A stretch of 5,017 nucleotides of DNA from positions 1-5,017 of the forward strand of contig JACMKH010000452.1 of assembly GCA_014380205.1 (NCBI GenBank). Reading direction: 5' to 3'. A model generated the notes under the pieces. That model searched no databases. It worked only from the letters and a program-made list of their open reading frames with translations, and was not told the DNA's origin. Within the stretch, counting starts at the first letter, position 1. Each line of letters opens with the position of its first letter. The position numbers and the translations under genes were made by a program. Source of the stretch: Sphingomonadaceae bacterium. GTDB lineage: Bacteria > Pseudomonadota > Alphaproteobacteria > Sphingomonadales > Sphingomonadaceae. Of the stretch, positions 1 to 5,017 are shown in pieces.

Positions 1-1
1 C

Positions 2-640
2 GCCGAGCGGCTTCGCGACGGCGTCCGCGTCGCGCTCGCGGGGCCGCCCAATGTCGGAAAATCCACGCTGCTCAACGCGCTGATCGGACGCGAGGCGGCG
101 ATCGTCTCGGAGGCCGCCGGGACCACGCGCGACGTTATCGAGGCCCCCGTCGTGTTGGACGGCATCGCCTTTCTGTTCACCGACACGGCGGGGTTGCGCG
201 AGAGCGCGGATGCGGTCGAGCGCGAGGGCGTCCGACGCGCGCGCGAGGCGGTCGAACGCGCCGATCTCATCCTGTGGCTCGGCGCGGCGGACGACGCACC
301 TCAGGGACGCGCGATCCGCATTCACGCCAAGTGCGATCTCGGCGGCGGCGGGGGCCTCGCCGTCTCGGCGCTGACCGGCGAAGGGTTGAGCGCGCTGCGC
401 GAGCGGATCGTCGCCGAGGCGCGCGACCTGCTGCCGCGCGGCGATCAGCTCGCGCTCAACGCGCGCCAGCGCGGCGCGCTCGCCGATGCCCAAGCGCGGC
501 GCGCGAATCCGCCCGGGAATATGGTGCTGCTCGCCGAGACGCTACGCTCGGCGCGCACCGATTTCGACGCGATCACCGGCGCGAGCGGGGTCGAGGCAAT
601 GCTCGATGCGCTGTTCGCGCGGTTTTGTATCGGAAAATAA
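2..640 (+). CDS. mnmE: tRNA uridine-5-carboxymethylaminomethyl(34) synthesis GTPase MnmE, C-terminal part (5' end outside window)
   Basis: With MnmG, this GTPase installs the (carboxymethyl)aminomethyl group on U34 of certain tRNAs in the cytoplasm. The frame is open to the window edge, so only the last 212 residues are present. The N-terminal folate-binding domain and the first part of the helical domain are missing. Numbered from the first visible codon, I see G1 GPPNVGKS (14-21), G2 GTTRD (40-44), G3 DTAG (61-64), a G5-like SAL motif and the C-terminal CIGK (209-212). CIGK, with its conserved Cys, is diagnostic of the family. Two things are odd. The G4 motif reads AKCD (109-112) instead of NKxD, and the stretch between G3 and G4 is about 20 residues shorter than in E. 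coli MnmE. A GTG at 152 is internal, not the start. The gene normally sits directly beside mnmG; here a sulfotransferase gene intervenes. Confidence 0.96.
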   Translation, partial: AERLRDGVRVALAGPPNVGKSTLLNALIGREAAIVSEAAGTTRDVIEAPVVLDGIAFLFTDTAGLRESADAVEREGVRRAREAVERADLILWLGAADDAPQGRAIRIHAKCDLGGGGGLAVSALTGEGLSALRERIVAEARDLLPRGDQLALNARQRGALADAQARRANPPGNMVLLAETLRSARTDFDAITGASGVEAMLDALFARFCIGK

Positions 641-693
641 AGACCTTGGGTCATCTACGGCACGGCTTCACGGTGTGAGCGCGCGCAGTCGAA

Positions 694-722
694 TTGACCT
701 GGCCCTGTCCGCCTTTTAACGC
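694..722 (+). promoter_or_regulatory. Possible weak promoter for the sulfotransferase gene
   Basis: TTGACC (694-699) resembles a -35 element and is followed after 16-17 bases by a poor -10 candidate around 716-722 (TTAACG/TAACGC). It lies in the 119-base gap after mnmE and about 40 bases before the GTG start at 760. The -10 match is weak, so this is only a candidate. I found no convincing intrinsic terminator in the same gap, so read-through from mnmE is also possible. Confidence 0.25.
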
Positions 723-746
723 CGCCCGACGATTTCTCTGACGGCC

Positions 747-753
747 AAGGAAG
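747..753 (+). promoter_or_regulatory. Ribosome binding site deciding the GTG start of the sulfotransferase gene
   Basis: AAGGAAG sits 6 bases before the GTG at 760. This is good Shine-Dalgarno spacing and supports GTG as the real start. The reading also places the 5'-phosphosulfate-binding loop close to the N terminus, as expected for the family. Confidence 0.65.
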
Positions 754-759
754 CCTCCG

Positions 760-1416
760 GTGGCGACGACACTCAGCGGCAAACACGGATACGTCTTCAT
801 CCATATCCCGAAAACCGCCGGGCGGAGCGTCTTCAAGGCGCTTCAGAAGGAGGCGGATGGCCAGGACTTTGACAGCTTCCTGGAGGCGCGCGGCATCGCC
901 GCTCCCAATACCGATGGCCAAGGCTATCTCAAGCATCATCCGGCCCGATACGTTCGGAAGATATTGGGCGCGGCGCTTTACGATTCGCTGGAAAGCGTGA
1001 CCGTGGCGCGCAATCCCTATGCGCGCATCTGGAGCCTGTATCGCTATCAGCGGCTGCGCGACTGGGACGCTGAAGGCCAGCCAATGCCGGAGATTTTCGA
1101 GCGCGAGTTCAACACATTCGTCAAGGAGCTGTGCGAGAAGCGGCCCCGTCCGATGCACGAATATGTCTCTTCCCGGTCGGGCGAGCGGCTCGTGAAATCG
1201 ATCTTGAAACTTGAAAGCCTGTCGGACGACTTCGCCGCTTGGTCGAGCAGAATCGTGGGAGTTCCAATCACGCTGCCGGAGAAGGGGCGAACGCTGGGCG
1301 CCGTCGAAGACGTGCCTTTCAGCGAGCTGTCGGTCGAGACCATCCAGAAGACCTATGCTCTGGACTTCGAGATGTTCGACTACGACACCGCGCCTCCGCG
1401 GTCAGGCGCGGCATAA
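760..1416 (+). CDS. Sulfotransferase family protein (P-loop, PAPS-dependent type)
   Basis: This 218-residue protein probably transfers sulfate from PAPS to an unknown acceptor, such as a carbohydrate, lipid or small molecule. Residues 12-23 hold the hallmark phosphosulfate-binding loop FIHIPKTAGRS. Residues 82-94 (VARNPYARIWSLY) match the second PAPS-binding motif RNPxxRxxSxY, which contacts the 3'-phosphate. The pair HH at 59-60 followed by a basic stretch, and the C-terminal pattern ending in LDFEMFDYD (201-209), fit the sulfotransferase family 2 type that includes carbohydrate O-sulfotransferases. I see no signal peptide or membrane segment, so it is probably cytoplasmic. Hand counts over five 60-base lines give about 59% GC, against about 67% in five lines of mnmG, consistent with later acquisition. 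The gene lies between mnmE and mnmG, which are usually adjacent, and nothing nearby suggests its substrate. The family call is firm; the acceptor is unknown. Confidence 0.88.
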   Translation: MATTLSGKHGYVFIHIPKTAGRSVFKALQKEADGQDFDSFLEARGIAAPNTDGQGYLKHHPARYVRKILGAALYDSLESVTVARNPYARIWSLYRYQRLRDWDAEGQPMPEIFEREFNTFVKELCEKRPRPMHEYVSSRSGERLVKSILKLESLSDDFAAWSSRIVGVPITLPEKGRTLGAVEDVPFSELSVETIQKTYALDFEMFDYDTAPPRSGAA

Positions 1417-1460
1417 GCGGCGCGACGCTAAGATGTGTTGGTCGATCGTCCGTTCGCACA

Positions 1461-1476
1461 TGTTTCACGTGGAACA
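1461..1476. other. parS: parS site (ParB-binding centromere sequence) upstream of mnmG
   Basis: The sequence TGTTTCACGTGGAACA has the reverse complement TGTTCCACGTGAAACA, which fits the widely conserved chromosomal parS consensus TGTTNCACGTGAAACA at all 16 positions. It lies in the non-coding gap before the mnmG-rsmG-parA-parB operon, about 29 bases upstream of the proposed -35 element. Its likely role is to nucleate ParB loading for origin segregation. Local effects on operon transcription are possible but only inferred. Confidence 0.88.
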
Positions 1477-1504
1477 ACGCTCCTAGAGAACTGTGCCCCA
1501 GCTT

Positions 1505-1534
1505 TTGGCCAGAGAAGCGACAATCGCTTATAGG
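1505..1534 (+). promoter_or_regulatory. Candidate promoter of the mnmG-rsmG-parA-parB operon
   Basis: TTGGCC (1505-1510) and TATAGG (1529-1534) make a sigma70-like pair with an 18-base spacer; CTTATA (1527-1532) would give 16 bases. Transcription would start near 1541, leaving an mRNA leader of only about 20-25 bases before the mnmG ATG. This is the only reasonable promoter in the gap before the tightly overlapped four-gene run. It contains a perfect inverted repeat, listed separately. Confidence 0.42.
1515..1529. repeat. Short perfect inverted repeat within the candidate operon promoter
   Basis: AAGCGA and TCGCTT flank a CAA centre (1515-1529). The repeat fills most of the spacer between the proposed -35 and -10 elements and touches the -10. 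It could be an operator half-site pair, or chance. It is too short and lacks the T-run needed for a terminator. Confidence 0.4.
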
Positions 1535-1563
1535 CGACGCGCAGAGCTGCTAGGTCTTCCCGC

Positions 1564-3528
1564 ATGATGCCCAGTTTTGACGTGATCGTGGTCGGAGGCG
1601 GACATGCCGGGTGCGAGGCGGCGGCCGTCGCGGCGCGGATGGGCGCGTCGGTCGCGCTGGTGACGATGCGCGCCGACATGATCGGGGCGATGTCGTGCAA
1701 TCCGGCGATCGGCGGCCTCGGCAAGGGGCATCTGGTGCGCGAGGTCGATGCGTTCGACGGGCTGATCGGTCGCGCGGCCGACGCGGCGGCGATCCACTAC
1801 CGGATGCTCAACCGGAGCAAGGGCGCGGCGGTGCAGGGGCCCCGCGTCCAGGCGGACCGGCGTCTGTTTCGCGCGGCCGTGCAGTCAATGTTGGCGGAAT
1901 TGCGCGGGTTGAGCGTGATCGAGGGGGAGGCCGCGGCGATCGAGTTCGATGCGAGCGGCGCAGTCAACGGACTGGTGATTCGTCAGAAACTTCCAAACTC
2001 CGCTCACCCTGAGTCTGTCGAAGGGTGGCCAGGCGACATTGGCAATCCACCCTTCGACAGGCTCAGGGTGAGCGGTATAGGCGAATCGGGCGATGGGGGG
2101 CAGTATACCCTCCGCGCAAAGACCACCGTCCTCGCCACGGGCACCTTTCTCGGCGGCAAGCTCCATTTCGGGATGGAGAGCCATGCCGGGGGACGCGTCG
2201 GCGAGGCGGCGGCGGCGGGGCTTTCCGCGCAGCTGCGCGGGGCCGGGTTGCCGATCGCGCGCCTCAAGACTGGGACGCCGCCGCGGCTCGACGGCCGGAG
2301 CATCGACTGGGCGGGGCTCGAGCGCCAGGCTTCGGACGGCGAGGGGTGGACGATGTCGCCGCTTTCGGGGCCGCGCGCCAACCCCGAGCTGTTTTGCGCG
2401 ATCACGCGGACCAACGCGCAAAGCCATCAAATTATTCGCGATTCACTTGATCGCTCGCCGCTCTTCTCGGGCGTGATCGAGGGGAAGGGGCCGCGCTATT
2501 GCCCTTCGATCGAGGACAAGATCTTTCGCTTCAGCGACCGCGATGGGCATCAGGTGTTTCTCGAGCCCGAGGGTCTCGACGATCCCCTGATCTATCCCAA
2601 CGGGATCTCGACCTCGCTCCCGGCCGACGTCCAGCTCGCTATGGTGCGCTCGATGGCGGGGCTCGAACGCGCCGAGATCGTTCAGCCGGGATACGCGGTC
2701 GAATATGATTATGTAGATCCGCGCGTGATGGGCGACGATCTCGGGGTTGAGGCGATGCCGGGGCTTTTTCTCGCGGGGCAGATCAACGGGACGACGGGCT
2801 ATGAGGAGGCCGCGGCGCAGGGGCTTGTCGCGGGGATCAACGCGGCGCGGCGCGCGGCGGGCGAGGCGCCCGCCCGCTTCGACCGGCATACGAGCTATAT
2901 CGGCGTGATGATCGACGATCTCACCCTCCAGGGGGTAACCGAGCCCTATCGGATGCTGACTGCGCGCGCCGAATACCGGCTGCGGCTGCGCGCCGACAAT
3001 GCGGCGACGCGGCTGGGGGAGACGGCCGAGGAGTTGGGGTGCCTTGGGCCGGAACGGCGCGGGTATAACGCCGCACTCGCCGAAATGCGCGGGCGCGCTG
3101 CGGATCTGCTTGGCGTGCGGGCGCCGTATGCGGCGGCCGCCGCCGCGGGGATCGTGGTCGGCGCCGCGGAGGGTGTGCGGACGCTCGGCGAATGGCTGCG
3201 GCTGCCGGGTGGCACACGCGAAGCGGCGATTATGCTCGCGCCCGAGTTGGCGGCGCTCTCCGATGAAGCCGTCGACGAGGCGATCGAGGATGCGCGCTAT
3301 GCCCCCTATCTCGCGCGCCAGCAGGGCGAGATCACGCGGATGCGGGCGGACGAGGGGGTGGTGCTCGGCGCACTCGATTTCTCCGCGATTCCGGGGCTTT
3401 CGAACGAGATGGTCGAGCGGCTGAGCGGGGCGCGCCCGGCGACCTTGGGCGCGGCCGGGCGGATCAGGGGGATCACGCCGGCGGCCTTGGCGGCAATCCT
3501 GGCGCAAGCCAGGCGGAGGGCGGCTTGA
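1564..3528 (+). CDS. mnmG: tRNA uridine-5-carboxymethylaminomethyl(34) synthesis enzyme MnmG (GidA), with in-frame repeat insertion
   Basis: This FAD-dependent partner of MnmE modifies U34 of tRNAs using FAD/NADH and methylene-tetrahydrofolate. The N terminus has the dinucleotide-binding motif [12 protein letters not shown] (9-20), then [13 protein letters not shown] (44-56). The two family signatures follow: [11 protein letters not shown] (309-319) and [17 protein letters not shown] (404-420). The conserved cysteines equivalent to E. coli C47 and C277 appear to be C45 and C278. The C-terminal helical domain is complete, with [20 protein letters not shown] near 445-464 and the [18 protein letters not shown] region near 624-641. 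At 654 residues it is about 25-35 longer than usual. The excess maps to residues ~140-178, where a palindromic repeat is read through in frame, between the strand ending VNGLVI and the conserved [13 protein letters not shown] codons at 1564 and 1567 are both possible starts; the Shine-Dalgarno is weak (AGG at 1552-1554). The stop overlaps the rsmG start. Confidence 0.97.
   Translation: MMPSFDVIVVGGGHAGCEAAAVAARMGASVALVTMRADMIGAMSCNPAIGGLGKGHLVREVDAFDGLIGRAADAAAIHYRMLNRSKGAAVQGPRVQADRRLFRAAVQSMLAELRGLSVIEGEAAAIEFDASGAVNGLVIRQKLPNSAHPESVEGWPGDIGNPPFDRLRVSGIGESGDGGQYTLRAKTTVLATGTFLGGKLHFGMESHAGGRVGEAAAAGLSAQLRGAGLPIARLKTGTPPRLDGRSIDWAGLERQASDGEGWTMSPLSGPRANPELFCAITRTNAQSHQIIRDSLDRSPLFSGVIEGKGPRYCPSIEDKIFRFSDRDGHQVFLEPEGLDDPLIYPNGISTSLPADVQLAMVRSMAGLERAEIVQPGYAVEYDYVDPRVMGDDLGVEAMPGLFLAGQINGTTGYEEAAAQGLVAGINAARRAAGEAPARFDRHTSYIGVMIDDLTLQGVTEPYRMLTARAEYRLRLRADNAATRLGETAEELGCLGPERRGYNAALAEMRGRAADLLGVRAPYAAAAAAGIVVGAAEGVRTLGEWLRLPGGTREAAIMLAPELAALSDEAVDEAIEDARYAPYLARQQGEITRMRADEGVVLGALDFSAIPGLSNEMVERLSGARPATLGAAGRIRGITPAALAAILAQARRRAA
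2000..2075. repeat. Pair of inverted REP-like palindromes inserted in mnmG
   Basis: Two 29-base arms, 2000-2028 and 2047-2075, are reverse complements with a single mismatch (T at 2014), separated by 18 bases. Each arm can also fold on its own through CACCCT/AGGGTG pairs (2005-2010 with 2022-2027; 2048-2053 with 2065-2070). This is the layout of two head-to-head REP units. The core CCCTTCGACAGGCTCAGGGT resembles a repeat I recall as abundant between genes of sphingomonads and relatives. The unit is read in frame without a stop and encodes HPESVEGW on one side and FDRLRVSG on the other. Confidence 0.9.
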
Positions 3529-3530
3529 TC
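3515..3530 (+). promoter_or_regulatory. Shine-Dalgarno and TTG start junction of rsmG
   Basis: GGAGGG (3515-3520) lies 4 bases before the TTG at 3525, inside the last codons of mnmG. The TTG overlaps the mnmG stop as TTGA. The only other nearby in-frame start candidate, TTG at 3546, has no such site upstream, so 3525 is preferred. The same arrangement recurs at the next junction. Confidence 0.7.
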
Positions 3531-4184
3531 AACCAATCTCCCCTTTTGGGGGAGCATGAGGCCGCCACCCGCGAATGGCTCCTCGAGCGATTCGATGTTT
3601 CACGTGAAACGCTCGATCGGCTCTCCGCCTATGTTGCGTTGCTGGTCGCGGAAGCGGGCCAACACAATCTCGTGGCGGCCTCGACGCTACCAGGCGTTTG
3701 GGACCGACATATTCGCGATTCGGCGCAACTCCTCCCCCTCGCCGAGGGGACGCCCGCGAGCTGGATCGATTTCGGATCGGGAGCGGGGCTGCCCGGCTTG
3801 GTGCTGGCAATCTTGGGCGCGCGGCATGTCACCCTGGTCGAATCGCGCCGCCTGCGCATAGGATTTCTCGAAAAGGCCAGCGGTCTACTCGGGCTGGGCG
3901 AGTGCGTCAGGATCGCCGGCATGGCGGTCGAGCGGCTCGAAGCAGCGCGCTACGACGTGATCACAGCACGCGCCTTCACGTCGCTCGAAAGAATTTTCGC
4001 GTTTGGAGCGCGATTTTCGGACGTTTCGACGCAGTGGATTCTCCCGAAGGGGAAAACTGCCGCTCAGGAACTGGCGACGGCACGCAAGGCGTGGCAGGGT
4101 GAATTCGAGATCGTCGCGAGCGAGACCGATCCCGACGCGGGCATCGTGCTCGCTCGCAATGTGAAACCGGGGAGGGCGCGTTGA
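3525..4184 (+). CDS. rsmG: 16S rRNA (guanine(527)-N(7))-methyltransferase RsmG (GidB)
   Basis: This SAM-dependent enzyme adds the N7 methyl group to G527 in the 530 loop of 16S rRNA. The 219-residue length is normal for the family. [20 protein letters not shown] (47-66) is the typical N-terminal block. [17 protein letters not shown] (80-96) is the SAM-binding motif [14 protein letters not shown] (104-116) holds the acidic residue at the end of the next strand, and ITARAFTSL plus WILPKGK are family motifs further on. The start is TTG, overlapping the mnmG stop, with a strong Shine-Dalgarno. The stop overlaps the parA TTG in the same way, implying translational coupling. Codons for D24-T29 (DVSRET) carry an embedded parS sequence, so this segment has both coding and ParB-binding constraints. 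Confidence 0.96.
   Translation: MINQSPLLGEHEAATREWLLERFDVSRETLDRLSAYVALLVAEAGQHNLVAASTLPGVWDRHIRDSAQLLPLAEGTPASWIDFGSGAGLPGLVLAILGARHVTLVESRRLRIGFLEKASGLLGLGECVRIAGMAVERLEAARYDVITARAFTSLERIFAFGARFSDVSTQWILPKGKTAAQELATARKAWQGEFEIVASETDPDAGIVLARNVKPGRAR
3596..3611. other. parS: parS site embedded in the rsmG coding sequence
   Basis: TGTTTCACGTGAAACG contains the perfect 14-base palindrome GTTTCACGTGAAAC (3597-3610) and matches the parS consensus at 15 of 16 positions, differing only in the last base. It is read as part of the RsmG residues D24 to T29. It lies 2135 bases downstream of the parS before mnmG and about 585 bases upstream of parA. It should bind the ParB encoded at the end of this operon. 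Confidence 0.92.
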
Positions 4185-4186
4185 TC
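4171..4186 (+). promoter_or_regulatory. Shine-Dalgarno and TTG start junction of parA
   Basis: GGAGGG (4171-4176) lies 4 bases before the TTG at 4181, which overlaps the rsmG stop as TTGA. The 16 bases match the mnmG/rsmG junction at 14 positions. The start is further supported because it gives the standard ParA N terminus, [17 protein letters not shown]. Confidence 0.7.
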
Positions 4187-4963
4187 CGCATAGCGGTGGC
4201 CAACCAGAAGGGCGGGGTCGGCAAGACGACGACCGCGATCAACCTCGCCACCGCGCTCGCCGCGACGGGGTGGCGCGTGCTGCTGGTCGACCTCGATCCG
4301 CAGGGCAACGCCTCGACCGGGCTCGGCGTCCACCATTCCGAGCGGAAATATACCACATATGAATTGCTTAGCGGCGATTGCACGCTCGACGAGTCGATCG
4401 TCGCGACGCGCGTCCCCAAGCTCGACCTGATCCCCTCGACGGTCGACCTGTCGGGCGCCGAGATCGAGCTGGTCGACTACGAGCACCGCACGAGCCGCCT
4501 CGACATGGCGCTGGCCCACGCCCCGCCGGGCCGCTGGGACATCTGCCTGATCGATTGCCCGCCCTCGCTCGGGCTGCTCACGATCAACGCGCTGGTCGCC
4601 GCGCCGCTGCTGCTCACCCCGCTGCAATGCGAGTTCTTCGCGCTCGAGGGGCTCAGCCAGCTGCTCACCACGGTCGATCGCGTGCGATCGCGCTTCAACC
4701 CCGACATATCGATCTTCGGCGTCGTGCTGACGATGTACGACCGGCGCAACAGTCTTTCCGAGCAGGTCGCGGTCGACGTGCGCGCGTGCCTCGGCCGCGT
4801 CGTGTTCGACACGGTGATCCCGCGCAACGTGCGGCTTGCCGAGGCGCCGAGCCACGGGCTTCCCGCGCTGATCTACGACCATCGCTGCGTGGGATCGGCG
4901 GCTTACATAGCGCTCGCGCGCGAGGTGATCGCGCGGCTCCCGCGCAGAAAGGCGGCGGCATGA
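4181..4963 (+). CDS. parA: Chromosome-partitioning ATPase ParA (Soj family)
   Basis: ParA binds DNA non-specifically as an ATP dimer. ParB-parS complexes stimulate its ATPase, which drives origin segregation over the nucleoid. The 260-residue protein starts almost directly with the deviant Walker A motif KGGVGKTT (10-17), including the signature lysine K10. Then come the Walker A' strand DLDPQGNAS (38-46), the Walker B region ICLIDCPPSLG (121-131), and the family blocks EFFALEGLSQLL (151-162), TMYDRRNSLSEQV (184-196) and RNVRLAEAPSHG (215-226). There is no extra N-terminal helix-turn-helix domain, so it is a small chromosomal type (Ib-like/Soj) and not a plasmid P1-type ParA. TTG is the start codon. 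It is coupled to rsmG upstream and overlaps parB by four bases (ATGA) downstream. Confidence 0.97.
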   Translation: MIRIAVANQKGGVGKTTTAINLATALAATGWRVLLVDLDPQGNASTGLGVHHSERKYTTYELLSGDCTLDESIVATRVPKLDLIPSTVDLSGAEIELVDYEHRTSRLDMALAHAPPGRWDICLIDCPPSLGLLTINALVAAPLLLTPLQCEFFALEGLSQLLTTVDRVRSRFNPDISIFGVVLTMYDRRNSLSEQVAVDVRACLGRVVFDTVIPRNVRLAEAPSHGLPALIYDHRCVGSAAYIALAREVIARLPRRKAAA

Positions 4964-5017
4964 GCGCTCCCGAGCACGACGAGACGACACGGCGGCGGCC
5001 GCATGGGCTCGGAGATC
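4960..5017 (+). CDS. parB: Chromosome-partitioning protein ParB, N-terminal fragment (runs off the window)
   Basis: An ATG overlaps the parA stop as ATGA and has AAAGG (4948-4952) 7 bases upstream. The 19 visible codons encode a hydrophilic, arginine-rich N terminus ending in RRRPHGLGD. That loosely resembles the short basic GLGRGL-type motif with which chromosomal ParB proteins begin and which contacts ParA, though the expected arginine after GLG is aspartate here. The identification rests mainly on position directly after parA. None of the CTP-binding or DNA-binding domains are inside the window. Confidence 0.75.
   Translation, partial: MSAPEHDETTRRRPHGLGD

Noticed and set aside
152..640. 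GTG at 152 as the start of a short separate protein
   Set aside because: The same frame is open to the window edge and contains the G1 and G2 motifs of MnmE upstream of this codon, so it is internal.
642..652. Small hairpin GACC-TTG-GGTC after the mnmE stop as a terminator
   Set aside because: The stem is only 4 base pairs and no T-run follows, so it is not a credible intrinsic terminator.
2000..2075. The mnmG palindrome as a terminator or an insertion-sequence end
   Set aside because: It lies within an intact open frame, has no T-tract, and no transposase gene or target duplication is visible. A REP-like pair explains it better.
2443..3507. Long minus-strand open frame opposite mnmG (354 codons)
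   Set aside because: It lies wholly opposite a clear mnmG gene, its translation is arginine- and proline-rich without recognisable motifs, and GC-rich DNA commonly leaves such antisense frames open.
4064..4990. Long minus-strand open frame opposite parA (308 codons)
   Set aside because: It is antisense to a fully conserved parA and crosses the rsmG-parA and parA-parB junctions. Its composition is that of a shadow frame with no domain signal.
1..5017. CRISPR array, tRNA or rRNA genes, or a complete mobile element
   Set aside because: I saw no regularly spaced direct repeats, no cloverleaf-like segments and no integrase or transposase reading frames. Nearly all of the window is accounted for by core genes.

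Overview
The window reads as a GC-rich alphaproteobacterial chromosome segment, most likely from a sphingomonad, in the origin-proximal partition region. The gene order mnmE, mnmG (gidA), rsmG (gidB), parA (soj), parB is the classic order near bacterial replication origins. Two parS-type ParB sites in the window fit that location. The sphingomonad placement is an inference. It rests on the GC content, the very compact MnmE G domain and the type of palindromic repeat in mnmG, not on a marker gene.

Layout, all genes on the + strand. Positions 2-640 carry the 3' half of mnmE, cut by the window start. A 119-base gap follows. Positions 760-1416 encode a cytosolic P-loop sulfotransferase-like protein, which is not part of the usual cluster and is visibly less GC-rich than its neighbours. 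A 147-base gap holds a parS site (1461-1476) and a plausible promoter for the downstream operon. mnmG (1564-3528), rsmG (3525-4184), parA (4181-4963) and parB (from 4960, cut by the window end) follow with 4-base overlaps at every junction, so they are almost certainly co-transcribed and translationally coupled. A second parS site lies inside the rsmG coding sequence (3596-3611).

Function. MnmE and MnmG form the complex that modifies the wobble uridine (U34) of a set of tRNAs. RsmG methylates G527 of 16S rRNA. ParA and ParB, with parS, segregate the chromosome origin. The window therefore joins translation-accuracy genes with the segregation machinery, and two of the ParB target sites lie within the same stretch.

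The most unusual item is a pair of inverted REP-like palindromes (2000-2075) inserted in frame in mnmG. It adds roughly 30 residues to an otherwise intact enzyme. Other points of interest are the sulfotransferase gene separating mnmE from mnmG, two consecutive near-identical TTG start junctions (rsmG and parA), and a degenerate G4 motif in MnmE. I see no undescribed multi-gene system; the rest is conserved core genome.
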